Below the pieces are notes generated by a model. That model did no database searches, was not told the DNA's origin, and saw only the letters and a list, made by a program, of their open reading frames with translations. A DNA stretch of 50,050 bases from CAYTAU01 sp964442075 (GTDB lineage: Bacteria > Bacteroidota > Bacteroidia > Bacteroidales > CAYTAU01): contig CAYTWH010000027.1 of assembly GCA_964442075.1 (NCBI GenBank), positions 1 through 50,050 on the forward strand, in the 5' to 3' direction. Position numbers and translations under genes: made by a program. Of the stretch, positions 1-9,269 are shown piece after piece; the stretch's first letter is position 1; each line of letters starts with the position of its first letter.

Positions 1-1902
1 TTTACAATAGCTCCAAACTCCGAATGGCTTGGTCATGGAGCTGATAATACATTAACAACATTCAGTATTTTAAGAAAAGGGGATACAGATAATCAAATGG
101 CAACAGATTTTGATCTATTTGTTGCAACAGGTTCAGAAAATCCGGGAACTCAGTATGGAAGTTTAACATACCCATTTACTGATATAACAGAAATAGAAGT
201 GCCTATTACCAATAGCAATTCACATAGTGGAATAATGTTTAACATTGTTGCAAAAGAGGATATTCAAATAGAAAGTTTTTCTCCTGTCATTTCAGTTAAT
301 CCTGGCGATTCTGTTAAGGTTTATTATATTGGTGGTAGTTATTTGAATGATATGAATTCATTAGCTAATTGGAATTATGCGGGTTTTAATGAGTTTTCAA
401 CAGCCATTTCAGGAACAATGACTCAATTACCTGTTGGAAATATTTTTGTTGCTAAAGGTGATACTGTTGGTATATATTTGGTAAATACAACTGCTACTCC
501 TTCAGCTGTAGTATACTCTAATGGCGATACAATTAAATCCGATGATTTTATTGAAGTAATTCATGGTCATGGTATAGCTTCTGTTGGTGGCTCAACATAT
601 AATCCAAGATATTTTGTTGGTAAAATACATTATAATATTGGTAGAGACTTAAGCAATAATACAGCAACAATTGAGATTGCAAATAAATTACCTGTAATGA
701 TATTATACGAAAGCACTACTGATAATACCAATTGCATTGGAGACGCTTTTGGCTCTGTAGATTCTTTAAATATTGTTGAAGGAGCATATCTTGATGAAGG
801 AGCTTTTGATTACGATTATACCCAAGCTTCATATACACGTGGTCTTGGCTTTATAGCACCTAGAGATTTTAATGTTTATGCACTAAAAGTTCCGGAAATG
901 ACAGTTCCCGGAGAAGTTCAAAACATACAGGTAGTAAAATTTGATGCTTCTATAGGAGGAACATTTACCACATTATTTTATGGAAACAATTTAGATGCCG
1001 GTAATTGGGTAGTCGTTGACTTAAATATAATTCAAGGAGATATTATAGGTATTTTAGGAGCAAGAGGAACTACAATTATGCATAATGCATACGGACCTGA
1101 AACACCTTATGTGAGCAATGTTGGTGGGTCAGCAATGGACTTAAATAGAATTTATTATCAAGATAATTTGAACGCTACAGAAGCTTTGTCTAGTTCAATT
1201 GCATTAGCAGCTAGCGGCAATGTTACACAAGTTGATATGATATATAGATTTGATACAAATCCAAATTTAGTATATAATTGGGATAACGGTGAAACAACAA
1301 TGTTAATTGAGAATTTGCTTGCAGGAGCATATAGCTTAACCGTTTCTAATGACTTTAATTGCACTGATGATATTACAATTAATATAGCTGACGGCGTAAA
1401 CCCAGTTCCTGTGGTATATTTAGGTGTTGATACAACATTATGTGCAGATGAAAGTATTACTCTTGATGCAGGAGCAGGACTTAGTTCTTATAACTGGACA
1501 ACCGGTGGTACTACAGATACTGAGCTAATAGATACATCAGTTGTTGGTGGTATTGGAACTTTCGATATATGGGTTGAGGTAGAAGACGCAAATGGATGTT
1601 TTGGTTACGACACAGTAATTGTTACTTTCGAAATTTGCACAGAAATTGAATCAATAAACAATCTTGAAGTAAATCTATATCCAAACCCAAATAACGGTGA
1701 ATTTAATGTAGATTTATCTAAATTATCAGGCGAAACAAACGTCATTATTTCAAATATTTCAGGACAAGTTGTAAAAGAAATAAAATCAGAAAATTCTTCT
1801 ACAATCATCAATATTAGTTTATCTAATTTTGAGGCAGGAGTTTACTTTATTTCAATAAATAATGCTGAATACAGAAGCACTGTAAAAATGATGATAAAGT
1901 AG
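1..1902 (+). CDS. T9SS-secreted adhesin-like protein with SprB repeat (5' end missing)
   Basis: The reading frame is open from base 1, so the gene begins before the window; about 633 codons are visible. The N-terminal two thirds is Gly/Asn/Thr/Val-rich beta-type sequence without a family I recognise. A SprB-like repeat follows (motif YNWDNGETT, then LLAGAYSLTVSNDFNC), then an Ig-like stretch (TLCADESITLDAGAG ... VEDANGCFGYDTV). The last ~75 residues form a type A T9SS sorting domain: LYPNPNNGEFNVDL, a central IISNISGQVV and a final AGVYFISI. Family knowledge: such proteins cross the outer membrane by type IX secretion and are attached to the surface or released. Function beyond surface or adhesin role is inference. 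A hairpin terminator follows the stop directly. Confidence 0.85.
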   Translation, partial: FTIAPNSEWLGHGADNTLTTFSILRKGDTDNQMATDFDLFVATGSENPGTQYGSLTYPFTDITEIEVPITNSNSHSGIMFNIVAKEDIQIESFSPVISVNPGDSVKVYYIGGSYLNDMNSLANWNYAGFNEFSTAISGTMTQLPVGNIFVAKGDTVGIYLVNTTATPSAVVYSNGDTIKSDDFIEVIHGHGIASVGGSTYNPRYFVGKIHYNIGRDLSNNTATIEIANKLPVMILYESTTDNTNCIGDAFGSVDSLNIVEGAYLDEGAFDYDYTQASYTRGLGFIAPRDFNVYALKVPEMTVPGEVQNIQVVKFDASIGGTFTTLFYGNNLDAGNWVVVDLNIIQGDIIGILGARGTTIMHNAYGPETPYVSNVGGSAMDLNRIYYQDNLNATEALSSSIALAASGNVTQVDMIYRFDTNPNLVYNWDNGETTMLIENLLAGAYSLTVSNDFNCTDDITINIADGVNPVPVVYLGVDTTLCADESITLDAGAGLSSYNWTTGGTTDTELIDTSVVGGIGTFDIWVEVEDANGCFGYDTVIVTFEICTEIESINNLEVNLYPNPNNGEFNVDLSKLSGETNVIISNISGQVVKEIKSENSSTIINISLSNFEAGVYFISINNAEYRSTVKMMIK

Positions 1903-1925
1903 TTTTTCTCAATAATTCATACATG

Positions 1926-1957
1926 AAAAAGCTCTCTTATTATAGAGAGCTTTTTTA
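1926..1957 (+). terminator. Rho-independent terminator
   Basis: GCTCTC (1931-1936) pairs with GAGAGC (1945-1950) around an 8-base AT loop. The stem is extended by five A before it and six T after it. It begins 23 bases past the stop of the T9SS adhesin gene. Confidence 0.85.
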
Positions 1958-2356
1958 TTTATTTTAAATTCTGATTTCTGCATTCATAAAACAGTTATTT
2001 CTTTCAGATAGTTCTAACTATACCTGTTCATAGTTCTTAAAACTTATTAGAGGTAGATGTCTCAAATACATTTATGTCTATTTTGAAAAAAGTTTACATT
2101 TTTTTCGAGAAAAATACAGAAATATTGCTACAGATTCATTTGTTGTAGTGTATTTGGAACCAATACCTGGCAACCATTCAACAATACTCTACTATTGCAT
2201 ATCCATATTATGTGGTTAAATACCCCGATGCTCTGCCTCGGAAATTTGGGTTCATGCTATACCCTAAGGTATCATACCATTGATTACTATTAACAAAATT
2301 TACTTTTTCAATACATTGCAAAATATAATACTAATTTTGGGCTCTAATTTTAGAGA
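1958..2356. other. Gene-free spacer with small hairpins
   Basis: No supportable gene in about 400 bases. The first part is AT-rich. Around 2200-2290 the base composition rises and two small inverted repeats appear: an imperfect one (CCGATGC-TCT-GCCTCGG, one mismatch, 2224-2241) and ATACC-CTAA-GGTAT (2259-2272). The first looks like REP-type hairpins associated with Y1/RAYT transposases, but no transposase is present. Confidence 0.4.
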
Positions 2357-2731
2357 ATGAATCCATTACTGAAAATATTACTTAAGATATGTGGCTTTAT
2401 TATGGTAGCATTAGGGACATTAGGAATTGTTATACCCGGATTGCCAACTACGCCATTTATGATTGTTGCAGCTTTTTGTTTTATGAAAAGCTCAGATCGT
2501 ATGTATAAATGGGTAACAACAAACAAGTTGTTTGGTGGTAAAGTAAAGAAGTTTATTGATAATCGCTCAATCCCTTTACGAGGAAAAATATTTAGTATCT
2601 CAGCTATGTGGATTATGATTATAATTTCAATGATATTTGTTATTGATAAAACATGGCTTTATGTATTATTATCTGCTTTAGGAATAGGAGGGACGGTAGT
2701 TTTGCTAAGCATAAAAACTTATAAGGAATAA
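2357..2731 (+). CDS. DUF454 (YbaN-like) inner-membrane protein
   Basis: A 124-residue protein matching the DUF454/YbaN family in length and pattern. It has a first hydrophobic segment at about 5-35 carrying LGTLGIVIPGLPTTPFM, then AFCFMKSSDRMYKW, then a basic segment with NRSIPLRGK, and two more hydrophobic segments at about 75-118. The ...LPTTPF... block followed by CF..SS.R is the family hallmark. The family is integral to the cytoplasmic membrane and its biochemical role is not established. The gene stands alone between T9SS cargo genes. The start ATG is preceded by AGAGA. Confidence 0.85.
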   Translation: MNPLLKILLKICGFIMVALGTLGIVIPGLPTTPFMIVAAFCFMKSSDRMYKWVTTNKLFGGKVKKFIDNRSIPLRGKIFSISAMWIMIIISMIFVIDKTWLYVLLSALGIGGTVVLLSIKTYKE

Positions 2732-2769
2732 AATTAGTAATACTAACTTAGCTTTTTTATTATTTTTAT

Positions 2770-2777
2770 TATTTTTG
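2770..2777 (+). promoter_or_regulatory. Candidate Bacteroidota -7 box
   Basis: TATTTTTG matches TAnnTTTG and lies 29 bases before the ATG of the PKD/T9SS cargo gene at 2807. No convincing -33 TTTG is seen at the usual spacing, so this is a half-supported promoter. Confidence 0.35.
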
Positions 2778-2806
2778 CCTATTATTAAACTTAAAAATCA
2801 TTAAAT

Positions 2807-4603
2807 ATGAAAAAAATTACCATTACACTAGCAATTTTATTTAGTGCCATAGTGGGATTCTCACAAATAGGGTCAAGTTGTGCAACACCTTATTTAGTTA
2901 GTTCTTTGCCATTTAATTTATCGGCAACTACCGATTCAACAGGAAATAACTATAGTGGTATATGCAGCAGCACTTATTCCGATGAAAACACATTTTTATT
3001 TGAGTTTACACCTGCTACTGATATTTATATTAATGCAGAATTGACTAATACGGCAATATATGTTGGTCTTTTTATTACAGAAGGTTGTCCCGATATTGGA
3101 ACTTGTGTTGATTTTAATGAAGCACAATTCGGAAATCCCTTATTAAATAATATTTATCTGCAAGGCGGTATTACATATTATATCATTATTTCAAATAACG
3201 ATCCTTTAGGTATGGGTTTTGCTATTTCTACAGCATTTACTATTGATATTAATGAAGTTTCTCCTTTCGATGCATCTGTTGTTGAAATTACAGGTATTGA
3301 AAGTGGTTGTTCTCTTTCTTCAACACAAGTAATAACAGCAGAAATTTTAAATAATGGAGCAGACTCGCTTTACAATTTTGATATTGCATATTCATTAAGC
3401 GGTGGGGCAGAGGTTATTGAAAATATTACTGATACTATTCTTCCTTCCGATACTCTTGCTTATATTTTTACAAGCACTATTGATATTTCTACACAGGGTT
3501 TTTATGGACTTGATGTTTACACATTGGTAGTTAATGATGCCGATAATCTTAATGATACTGCTCATATTGATATTATGTCAAGTCCTGTTATCAGCACATT
3601 TCCTCATTTAGACGATTTTGAAACATTGCCATCGTGGTGGTCAGCACAAGGAACAAGTCCATCGTGGGAAATTGGTACTCCTGCAGCAACAATTATTAAT
3701 TCTGCTTTTTCGGGAGTAAATTCATGGGTAACCAACCTAACAGGATTTTCAAATGCTTTGGAACAATCGCAGCTAATCAGCCCTTGTTTTGATTTCACAT
3801 CCTTAACCAAACCTATTATTGAATTTGAGTTACAATATTCTACTACTATAATTGTCAGTACTGTTACTTTTGAGTATACAATAGATAATGGTACAACATG
3901 GCAAACTCTTAGTACAGGTTCAGCAGAATCAAACTGGGATAATCCATGGTCGGGCGAATCTACAGGATGGATACATGTTTCCAATACTGTTCCTTATCTT
4001 GCAGGTGAAAGTAATGTTAAATTTAGATTCTCTTTTACAAGCCTACAAGCCGATATGGAAGGTGTTGCTATTGATGATTTTGCAATATCAAATTGTGATT
4101 TAGCAGACCCAACGGCAGACTTTTCATACACAATTAATGGTGCAAGCGTAACATTTACAAATAATTCAACAGGTGCCACTTCTTATTACTGGGATTTTGG
4201 CGATTTACAAAATTCTACAGATGAAAATCCTGTACATGACTATTTTGCAATTACTAATTCATACACCGTTATCTTGATTGTACAAAATGAGTGTGGTTCC
4301 GATACATCATATCAAATTGTTGATATTGTTGTATCATTAGAAGAAATTATTGGCACAAACAATATAATATATCCTAATCCCGCAAATGATGTCTTATACT
4401 TGAGCTATGAATTATCGAAAGGGCTATCAGGACAATTAGATATATACAACATGCAGGGTGAAAAAGTAAATAGTATAATGCTTAAAACCGGAACAAAGTT
4501 TATGACAATTAATAAGCATAAACTAAATAGCGGTATGTATATATACAAATTTGTTATCGATAATAATATAATAAGTGATGGAAAACTAATAATTATTAAA
4601 TAA
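2807..4603 (+). CDS. Secreted PKD-domain protein with T9SS sorting domain
   Basis: 598 residues. A signal peptide is clear (MKKITITLAILFSAIVGFSQ, cut near 20). Residues ~20-150 form a beta-rich domain resembling Bacteroidota pre-peptidase-like modules (SGICSSTYSDENTFLFEF). A CARDB/Ig-like region follows, then a MAM/cleaved-adhesin-like jelly roll at about 265-430 (HLDDFETLPSWW, WVTNL, SPCFDFT, VKFRFSF, IDDFAI). A PKD domain lies at about 435-510 (ADFSYTINGASVTFTNNS, YYWDFGD, NSYTVILIVQNECGSD). The C-terminal ~75 residues are a T9SS type A domain (IIYPNPANDVLYLSY ... LNSGMYIYKFV). The cleaved-adhesin-like fold is known from gingipain-type adhesins; the substrate here is unknown. Convergent with murI, 34 bases apart. 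Confidence 0.85.
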   Translation: MKKITITLAILFSAIVGFSQIGSSCATPYLVSSLPFNLSATTDSTGNNYSGICSSTYSDENTFLFEFTPATDIYINAELTNTAIYVGLFITEGCPDIGTCVDFNEAQFGNPLLNNIYLQGGITYYIIISNNDPLGMGFAISTAFTIDINEVSPFDASVVEITGIESGCSLSSTQVITAEILNNGADSLYNFDIAYSLSGGAEVIENITDTILPSDTLAYIFTSTIDISTQGFYGLDVYTLVVNDADNLNDTAHIDIMSSPVISTFPHLDDFETLPSWWSAQGTSPSWEIGTPAATIINSAFSGVNSWVTNLTGFSNALEQSQLISPCFDFTSLTKPIIEFELQYSTTIIVSTVTFEYTIDNGTTWQTLSTGSAESNWDNPWSGESTGWIHVSNTVPYLAGESNVKFRFSFTSLQADMEGVAIDDFAISNCDLADPTADFSYTINGASVTFTNNSTGATSYYWDFGDLQNSTDENPVHDYFAITNSYTVILIVQNECGSDTSYQIVDIVVSLEEIIGTNNIIYPNPANDVLYLSYELSKGLSGQLDIYNMQGEKVNSIMLKTGTKFMTINKHKLNSGMYIYKFVIDNNIISDGKLIIIK

Positions 4604-4637
4604 ATTGTAATATATAGTCTGTTTTCTCATTTTAACT

Positions 4638-5432
4638 TTAAACAATTTCAACACTCAAATCATTATAAGCCAATTGCTCTAAAACTGTTATTAGCGATTT
4701 ATTATCGCCGGTAGAATAAAACTTATAATTTGCAATATTATCTGATAAATTTAATAAATTATCTTTATTAAGTAAGTTCTCTGCTTGTTTTGCAACCGCA
4801 AAAGAAGGGTCTATAATTTTAGCTTTTCCATTAACAATCTGTGTAATAATATCAATTAAAAAAGGGTAATGAGTACAACCCAGTACAATTTGATCTACAT
4901 TACTATCCAGCATTGGTTGCAAATATTTTTGCAATAATTTTTCTGTTTCTTTTGATTTTATTAAACCATTTTCAACTGCATTAACAAGCCCGTGCCCAAT
5001 TTGAATATGCACATCTTTGTCGTTAGCGTATTGTTTACTTGTTTCATTAAATAGTTTCCCTCTGAAAGTTCCCAAAGTTGCCAACACACCGATTTTCCCT
5101 GTAATTGAATTAAGTGCAGCAGGTTTGACAGCAGGTTCCATACCAACAAATTTAATATTATATTTTGCACGCAAATGTTCTATTGCAGAAGCGGTAGCAG
5201 TATTGCAGGCAACAATAATTAATTTGCAATTTTTGGCAATTAAAAAATCAACTATTTTTTCAGAAAAACTAATTATTTCCTGTTGCAACTTTTTACCGTA
5301 AGGGCAATTCCCTGTATCAGCATAATAAATAATATCTTCATTAGGGAGCAGTTTTACAATTTCTTTCCAAACAGATAAACCTCCAACCCCAGAATCGAAT
5401 ATACCTATAGGATGTTTATTTGCTAATTGCAT
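4638..5432 (-). CDS. murI: Glutamate racemase
   Basis: 264 residues, normal family length. It makes D-glutamate from L-glutamate for peptidoglycan in the cytoplasm. The N-terminal IGIFDSGVGGLSVW carries the conserved Asp-Ser pair. The two catalytic cysteines are in VACNTATASA and LGCTHYPFL, and YADTGNCPYG is the conserved loop between. The gene lies downstream of the OmpH genes on the same strand but is separated from them by a good terminator, so it probably has its own promoter in the short gap after 5432. Confidence 0.96.
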   Translation of the reverse strand: MQLANKHPIGIFDSGVGGLSVWKEIVKLLPNEDIIYYADTGNCPYGKKLQQEIISFSEKIVDFLIAKNCKLIIVACNTATASAIEHLRAKYNIKFVGMEPAVKPAALNSITGKIGVLATLGTFRGKLFNETSKQYANDKDVHIQIGHGLVNAVENGLIKSKETEKLLQKYLQPMLDSNVDQIVLGCTHYPFLIDIITQIVNGKAKIIDPSFAVAKQAENLLNKDNLLNLSDNIANYKFYSTGDNKSLITVLEQLAYNDLSVEIV

Positions 5433-5445
5433 ATAAATTTATTGT

Positions 5446-5473
5446 AAAAAAAAAGACCATTAAAAATGGTCTT
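5446..5473 (-). terminator. Rho-independent terminator after the ompH/bamA operon
   Basis: On the minus strand AAGACCATT and AATGGTCTT form a 9-bp stem (5453-5461 with 5465-5473) around a 3-base loop, followed by a run of T. It lies 9 bases after the stop of the last ompH gene and just before murI, so it closes the outer-membrane biogenesis operon. Confidence 0.85.
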
Positions 5474-5481
5474 AATTAATA

Positions 5482-6000
5482 TTATTCTATTCCAAGTTTC
5501 TTTTTAACTAAAGGCAAAAGATCGTCACTATCTTTTGGCCAATAGATTAAAGCTCCAACACCTGTGTCAAACACATAGGTATAACCTTTTTCTTTTGAAA
5601 CATCTTCAATAGCTTTTCTTGCTTTGTCAATAATTGGCTTCAATAATTCCCCTTCTTTGCTTTGAAGATCTTGTTGTGCTGTTGCTTGAAAATCCTGCAT
5701 TCTTTTTTGCAAATCGGCAAGTTCTTGTTCTTTACTTTTTTTGATTAACTCACTTAATTCTGCTTGTTTTTCAACATAATCAGCATATTTTGTTTCAAGT
5801 TCAAGTTGCATTGTCTGCAATTGTTCTTCAAGCTGTTTTGCATGGTCTTCAATTGCTTTTTTTGCAGTTTCTCTTTCGGGCATAAGTGCAAGAAGGCTAT
5901 TTGAATCAATATGTCCGAATTTAGCTTTTGATTGAGCAAATGAACTTATGCTTCCAAAAATAAAAGCTATTAATAAAACATTAATAAATACTTTTTTCAT
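5482..6000 (-). CDS. OmpH/Skp-family periplasmic chaperone (copy 1)
   Basis: 172 residues. A signal peptide (MKKVFINVLLIAFIFGSISSFAQS) precedes KFGHIDSNSLLALMPE, the typical start of OmpH/Skp proteins in this phylum. Residues ~40-120 are charged, Lys/Glu/Gln-rich and predicted coiled coil, which form the tentacles of the Skp trimer. The C-terminal GYTYVFDTGVGALIYW closes the small beta body. The family holds unfolded outer-membrane proteins in the periplasm. It is the second of two tandem ompH genes after bamA, the usual arrangement in Bacteroidota. Confidence 0.9.
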   Translation of the reverse strand: MKKVFINVLLIAFIFGSISSFAQSKAKFGHIDSNSLLALMPERETAKKAIEDHAKQLEEQLQTMQLELETKYADYVEKQAELSELIKKSKEQELADLQKRMQDFQATAQQDLQSKEGELLKPIIDKARKAIEDVSKEKGYTYVFDTGVGALIYWPKDSDDLLPLVKKKLGIE

Positions 6001-6140
6001 AATTAATTAGAATTTTTTAAATTAAACGTTTGCAAACCTACATAAATTTTTTCTTAAATATACATAAAATATATGAAAAAAATTAAATGTTGGTTCCCTC
6101 TGACAAGTTAAATATTTTTTTACAGAGGAAATATATAATA

Positions 6141-6653
6141 TTAATTTTTATATCCCAACTTTTCTAACACTTCATCACTTCTGTCATATTTTGAATCGGT
6201 ATATAACATAGTGAGTCCACCAGAAGTATCAAAAATTACAGCATAATTACCTTCGCTTGCAATTTCTCTAACTGCATTAAATATATCATCCTGAATTGGC
6301 TTTATTAGCTCTTGCCTTTTTTTGTATAATTCACCTTCTTTACCAAAATATTTTTTCTGAATAGTTTTAGCTTCTTTTTCTTTTGCAATTATCTCATCTT
6401 CTCTCTTTGATTTCATTTCTTCAGTAAGTAAAACTTTTTCTGTTTGATAATTTTTATATAATTTATCAATTTCTGCATATAATGCTTCAATTTCTTTTTG
6501 CCATTCAACAGACATTTGATCTAATTGAGCTTGAGCTGCTTCATAAGCAGGGATGTTTTTCAGAATATAATCAGAATCAACATAAGCAAATTTTTGAGAA
6601 AATGTTACTAATGTTATTAATACAATACTTAAAGTTAAAATTATTTTTTTCAT
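6141..6653 (-). CDS. OmpH/Skp-family periplasmic chaperone (copy 2)
   Basis: 170 residues with signal peptide (MKKIILTLSIVLITLVTFSQ), then KFAYVDSDYILKNIPAYEAA, a long charged coiled coil at about 40-115, and a closing NYAVIFDTSGGLTMLY. The same family and architecture as its neighbour at 5482, but clearly diverged, so the duplication is old. It starts 37 bases after bamA, in the same operon. The 140-base gap to the next ompH gene is AT-rich and holds no gene. Confidence 0.9.
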   Translation of the reverse strand: MKKIILTLSIVLITLVTFSQKFAYVDSDYILKNIPAYEAAQAQLDQMSVEWQKEIEALYAEIDKLYKNYQTEKVLLTEEMKSKREDEIIAKEKEAKTIQKKYFGKEGELYKKRQELIKPIQDDIFNAVREIASEGNYAVIFDTSGGLTMLYTDSKYDRSDEVLEKLGYKN

Positions 6654-6690
6654 GATTTATAAATTTTAAATTATTGACAAATATAATTAA

Positions 6691-9264
6691 TTAAAAGTTT
6701 TGACCTATAATAAAATGAAACTGGCTTTTGTGTGCTGTTGGATTGCCTGGTATTTCATCAAATCCATATCCCCAATCTACACCTAGTTTACCAAACATTG
6801 GCAGGAATATCCTTACACCAACTCCTGCAGCTCTGTTTATGTTAAAAGGATTAAAATCTTTAAATTCATACCATGCTTTTCCTGCTTCAAAAAATGCCAG
6901 ACCATATAAAGTTGCTGAAGGGTTTAATGATAAAGGATATCTTATTTCAACTGTGAATTTATCATAAACATTTCCTCCACTTGCCGGCGTCAAAGAACCA
7001 TTTTCATATCCTCGCAATGCAATGGTTTCCATTCCATAAAGATTGTAAGTAACAAGTCCGTCACCGCCTAGATTAAATCCTTCAAATGGCGAATAACCAT
7101 AATCTTTATTAAACATTCCGAGAAAACCAAATTCGGCGCGAGTATTCAACACCAATTTTCCTGCCAAACTAGAAAACCATGATGCATTAAATTTCCATTT
7201 GTGATATTCTATGAACTTATATTTGTCCTCATCATTCATTACGGTATAATCTTTATTTGATAATAATGAATATGGTGGTGTAATTTGAAGGGAAACAGAA
7301 AATGAAGAACCATTTCTTGGATAAATTGGCTGAGAAACAGAACTTCGTCCAAAAATCCCTTTGAGGCTTATATTATTTGAAACTCCTTTAGAAAATGAGA
7401 ATAAATTGCGGTATTGATAATTATTTAAATCATAATGCTGATAACTTAATTCCCCGTGTGCAGTAAAAAAGTCATCAGGCCATTTTAATCTGGTTCCAAG
7501 ACCTAAAGAAATACCGGTTATTTTCATTCCTTGATAATCAGGATTATCAATTTTAACATCAGCAGTATCCTTTACTCTTTTTGCTTGTCCATTTGATAAT
7601 ATTGTGTGAAATACGGAAATATGAAAAGAATTTGGTTTTTTTCCTCCTAGCCATGGTTCAACAAACGACATATTATATGCCTGATACCATCTGCCATTCG
7701 ATTGAGCCCTTACACTTAATCTTTGTCCGTTACCAGTGGGAATAGGTCTCCATGAGTCTTTCTTAAAAAATTTACTTGCTGCAAAATTATTAAATGAAAC
7801 ACCTAGAGTTCCTACAATCATTTGTGCACCCCAACCACCTGAAAGTTCAATTTGATCTGAAGGTTTTTCTTCAACAATATATTCTAAATCAACAGTTCCA
7901 TCTTCAGGATTTGGTGTTGGGTTTAAGTTCAGTTTTTCAGGGTCGAAATAACCTAATGTTGCTAATTCTCTAATTGATCTTGTTATATCAGACCTATTAT
8001 ACAATTGTCCGGGTCTAGATCTTATTTCTCGCCTTATCACATGTTCATTTGTTTTAGTATTTCCAACAATTACAACATTTCTAATTCTGGCAGGTTTACC
8101 TTCATAAATTCTTAACTCAATATCAATTGAATCGTTTTCAATATTTATTTCAACAGGTGTAATTGAAGAAAATAAATAACCATTATCCTGATATAATGAG
8201 AACACTCCGTTCTGATTCATAAATAAGCTTTCATCAAGAAGAGTTTGGTTATATACATCTCCTTTTTTTATTCCAAGTAAATTATTTAAGTAATCTGATT
8301 TGTATTTTGTATTTCCAACCCAGGTAATATTCCTAAAATAATACTTATTACCTTCATCAATTTTAATATTTATATTCAAAGTTTTATCATCAAAAGCATA
8401 AACTGTATCGCTAATTATTACTGCATCGCGAAATCCAAATTCATTGTATTTCGCAATAATTTTTTTCTTGTCAGCTCTATAATCTTTCTCTATATATTTT
8501 GATGTTTTGAAAATATTATACCATGTTTTTTGTTTGGTTTCCTTCATTTTACGATGAAGTTTTTTGTCGTTAAAAGGAGATTTTACAAAACTTGTTTTCC
8601 CAAGTCCATTAGCCTGTAGCTTTTCTCTGTATTCTTTTGTTGTAAGATTACCTTCAAAACGTATCTCATTTATTTTTATTTTTTCTTTTTTATTAATAAT
8701 TATTTTTAACGAAACATTGTTTACCAAAGTAGAGTCATCTTCTTTAATTATATTAACTTCAGTATTATAAAATCCTTTTTCAATAAAATAATTTTCAATA
8801 ATATTTTTTGTGTTATTAACTATATTATCTGTTATTTGATTGCCTCTAACCAATTTCACCATTTCTCTAATATCCTCTGCTTCACCTTTTTTTATTCCCG
8901 TAAAAGAAAATTTTGACAAACGTGGTCTTTCTTGTAAATAAATACTAAGAAATACATTTTCTCCAATAATCTTTTCTGCCGATATTTTTATATCAGAAAA
9001 TAAACCTTGTTTCCATAATTTTCTCACAGCATCAGAAATACCTTCTCCGGGAATAAAAACTTTGTCTCCAACACTTAATCCGCTTAGGTTTATTAATACT
9101 TCATGGTCTAAATACTTAATTCCGGAAATAGTTATACCTCCAATTTCATATTCTTGTGGATTTGAATAATCTATATCAATTGATTCTGAATTAATTGATA
9201 TTTGTGAAAACCCAAAAATTGTTAAGAAGATTAGTATGTATAATATTAAATATTTTTTAAACAT
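6691..9264 (-). CDS. bamA: Outer-membrane protein assembly factor BamA
   Basis: 857 residues, expected length. A signal peptide lies at about 1-20. Periplasmic POTRA domains fill about 38-450, with recurring patterns such as GITISGIKYLDHEVL, IKINEIRFEGN, YYFRNITWVGNTKY and ARIRNVVIVGNTKT. The C-terminal ~390 residues are a 16-strand Omp85 barrel (starting near LSGGWGAQM; GFNLGGDG, GLAFFEAGKAW) and end in phenylalanine (FHFIIGQNF), the outer-membrane sorting signal. BamA inserts beta-barrel proteins into the outer membrane. The upstream uppS stop is 5 bases away and ompH genes follow, so chaperones and insertase are made together. Confidence 0.96.
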   Translation of the reverse strand: MFKKYLILYILIFLTIFGFSQISINSESIDIDYSNPQEYEIGGITISGIKYLDHEVLINLSGLSVGDKVFIPGEGISDAVRKLWKQGLFSDIKISAEKIIGENVFLSIYLQERPRLSKFSFTGIKKGEAEDIREMVKLVRGNQITDNIVNNTKNIIENYFIEKGFYNTEVNIIKEDDSTLVNNVSLKIIINKKEKIKINEIRFEGNLTTKEYREKLQANGLGKTSFVKSPFNDKKLHRKMKETKQKTWYNIFKTSKYIEKDYRADKKKIIAKYNEFGFRDAVIISDTVYAFDDKTLNINIKIDEGNKYYFRNITWVGNTKYKSDYLNNLLGIKKGDVYNQTLLDESLFMNQNGVFSLYQDNGYLFSSITPVEINIENDSIDIELRIYEGKPARIRNVVIVGNTKTNEHVIRREIRSRPGQLYNRSDITRSIRELATLGYFDPEKLNLNPTPNPEDGTVDLEYIVEEKPSDQIELSGGWGAQMIVGTLGVSFNNFAASKFFKKDSWRPIPTGNGQRLSVRAQSNGRWYQAYNMSFVEPWLGGKKPNSFHISVFHTILSNGQAKRVKDTADVKIDNPDYQGMKITGISLGLGTRLKWPDDFFTAHGELSYQHYDLNNYQYRNLFSFSKGVSNNISLKGIFGRSSVSQPIYPRNGSSFSVSLQITPPYSLLSNKDYTVMNDEDKYKFIEYHKWKFNASWFSSLAGKLVLNTRAEFGFLGMFNKDYGYSPFEGFNLGGDGLVTYNLYGMETIALRGYENGSLTPASGGNVYDKFTVEIRYPLSLNPSATLYGLAFFEAGKAWYEFKDFNPFNINRAAGVGVRIFLPMFGKLGVDWGYGFDEIPGNPTAHKSQFHFIIGQNF

Positions 9265-9269
9265 TGTTT

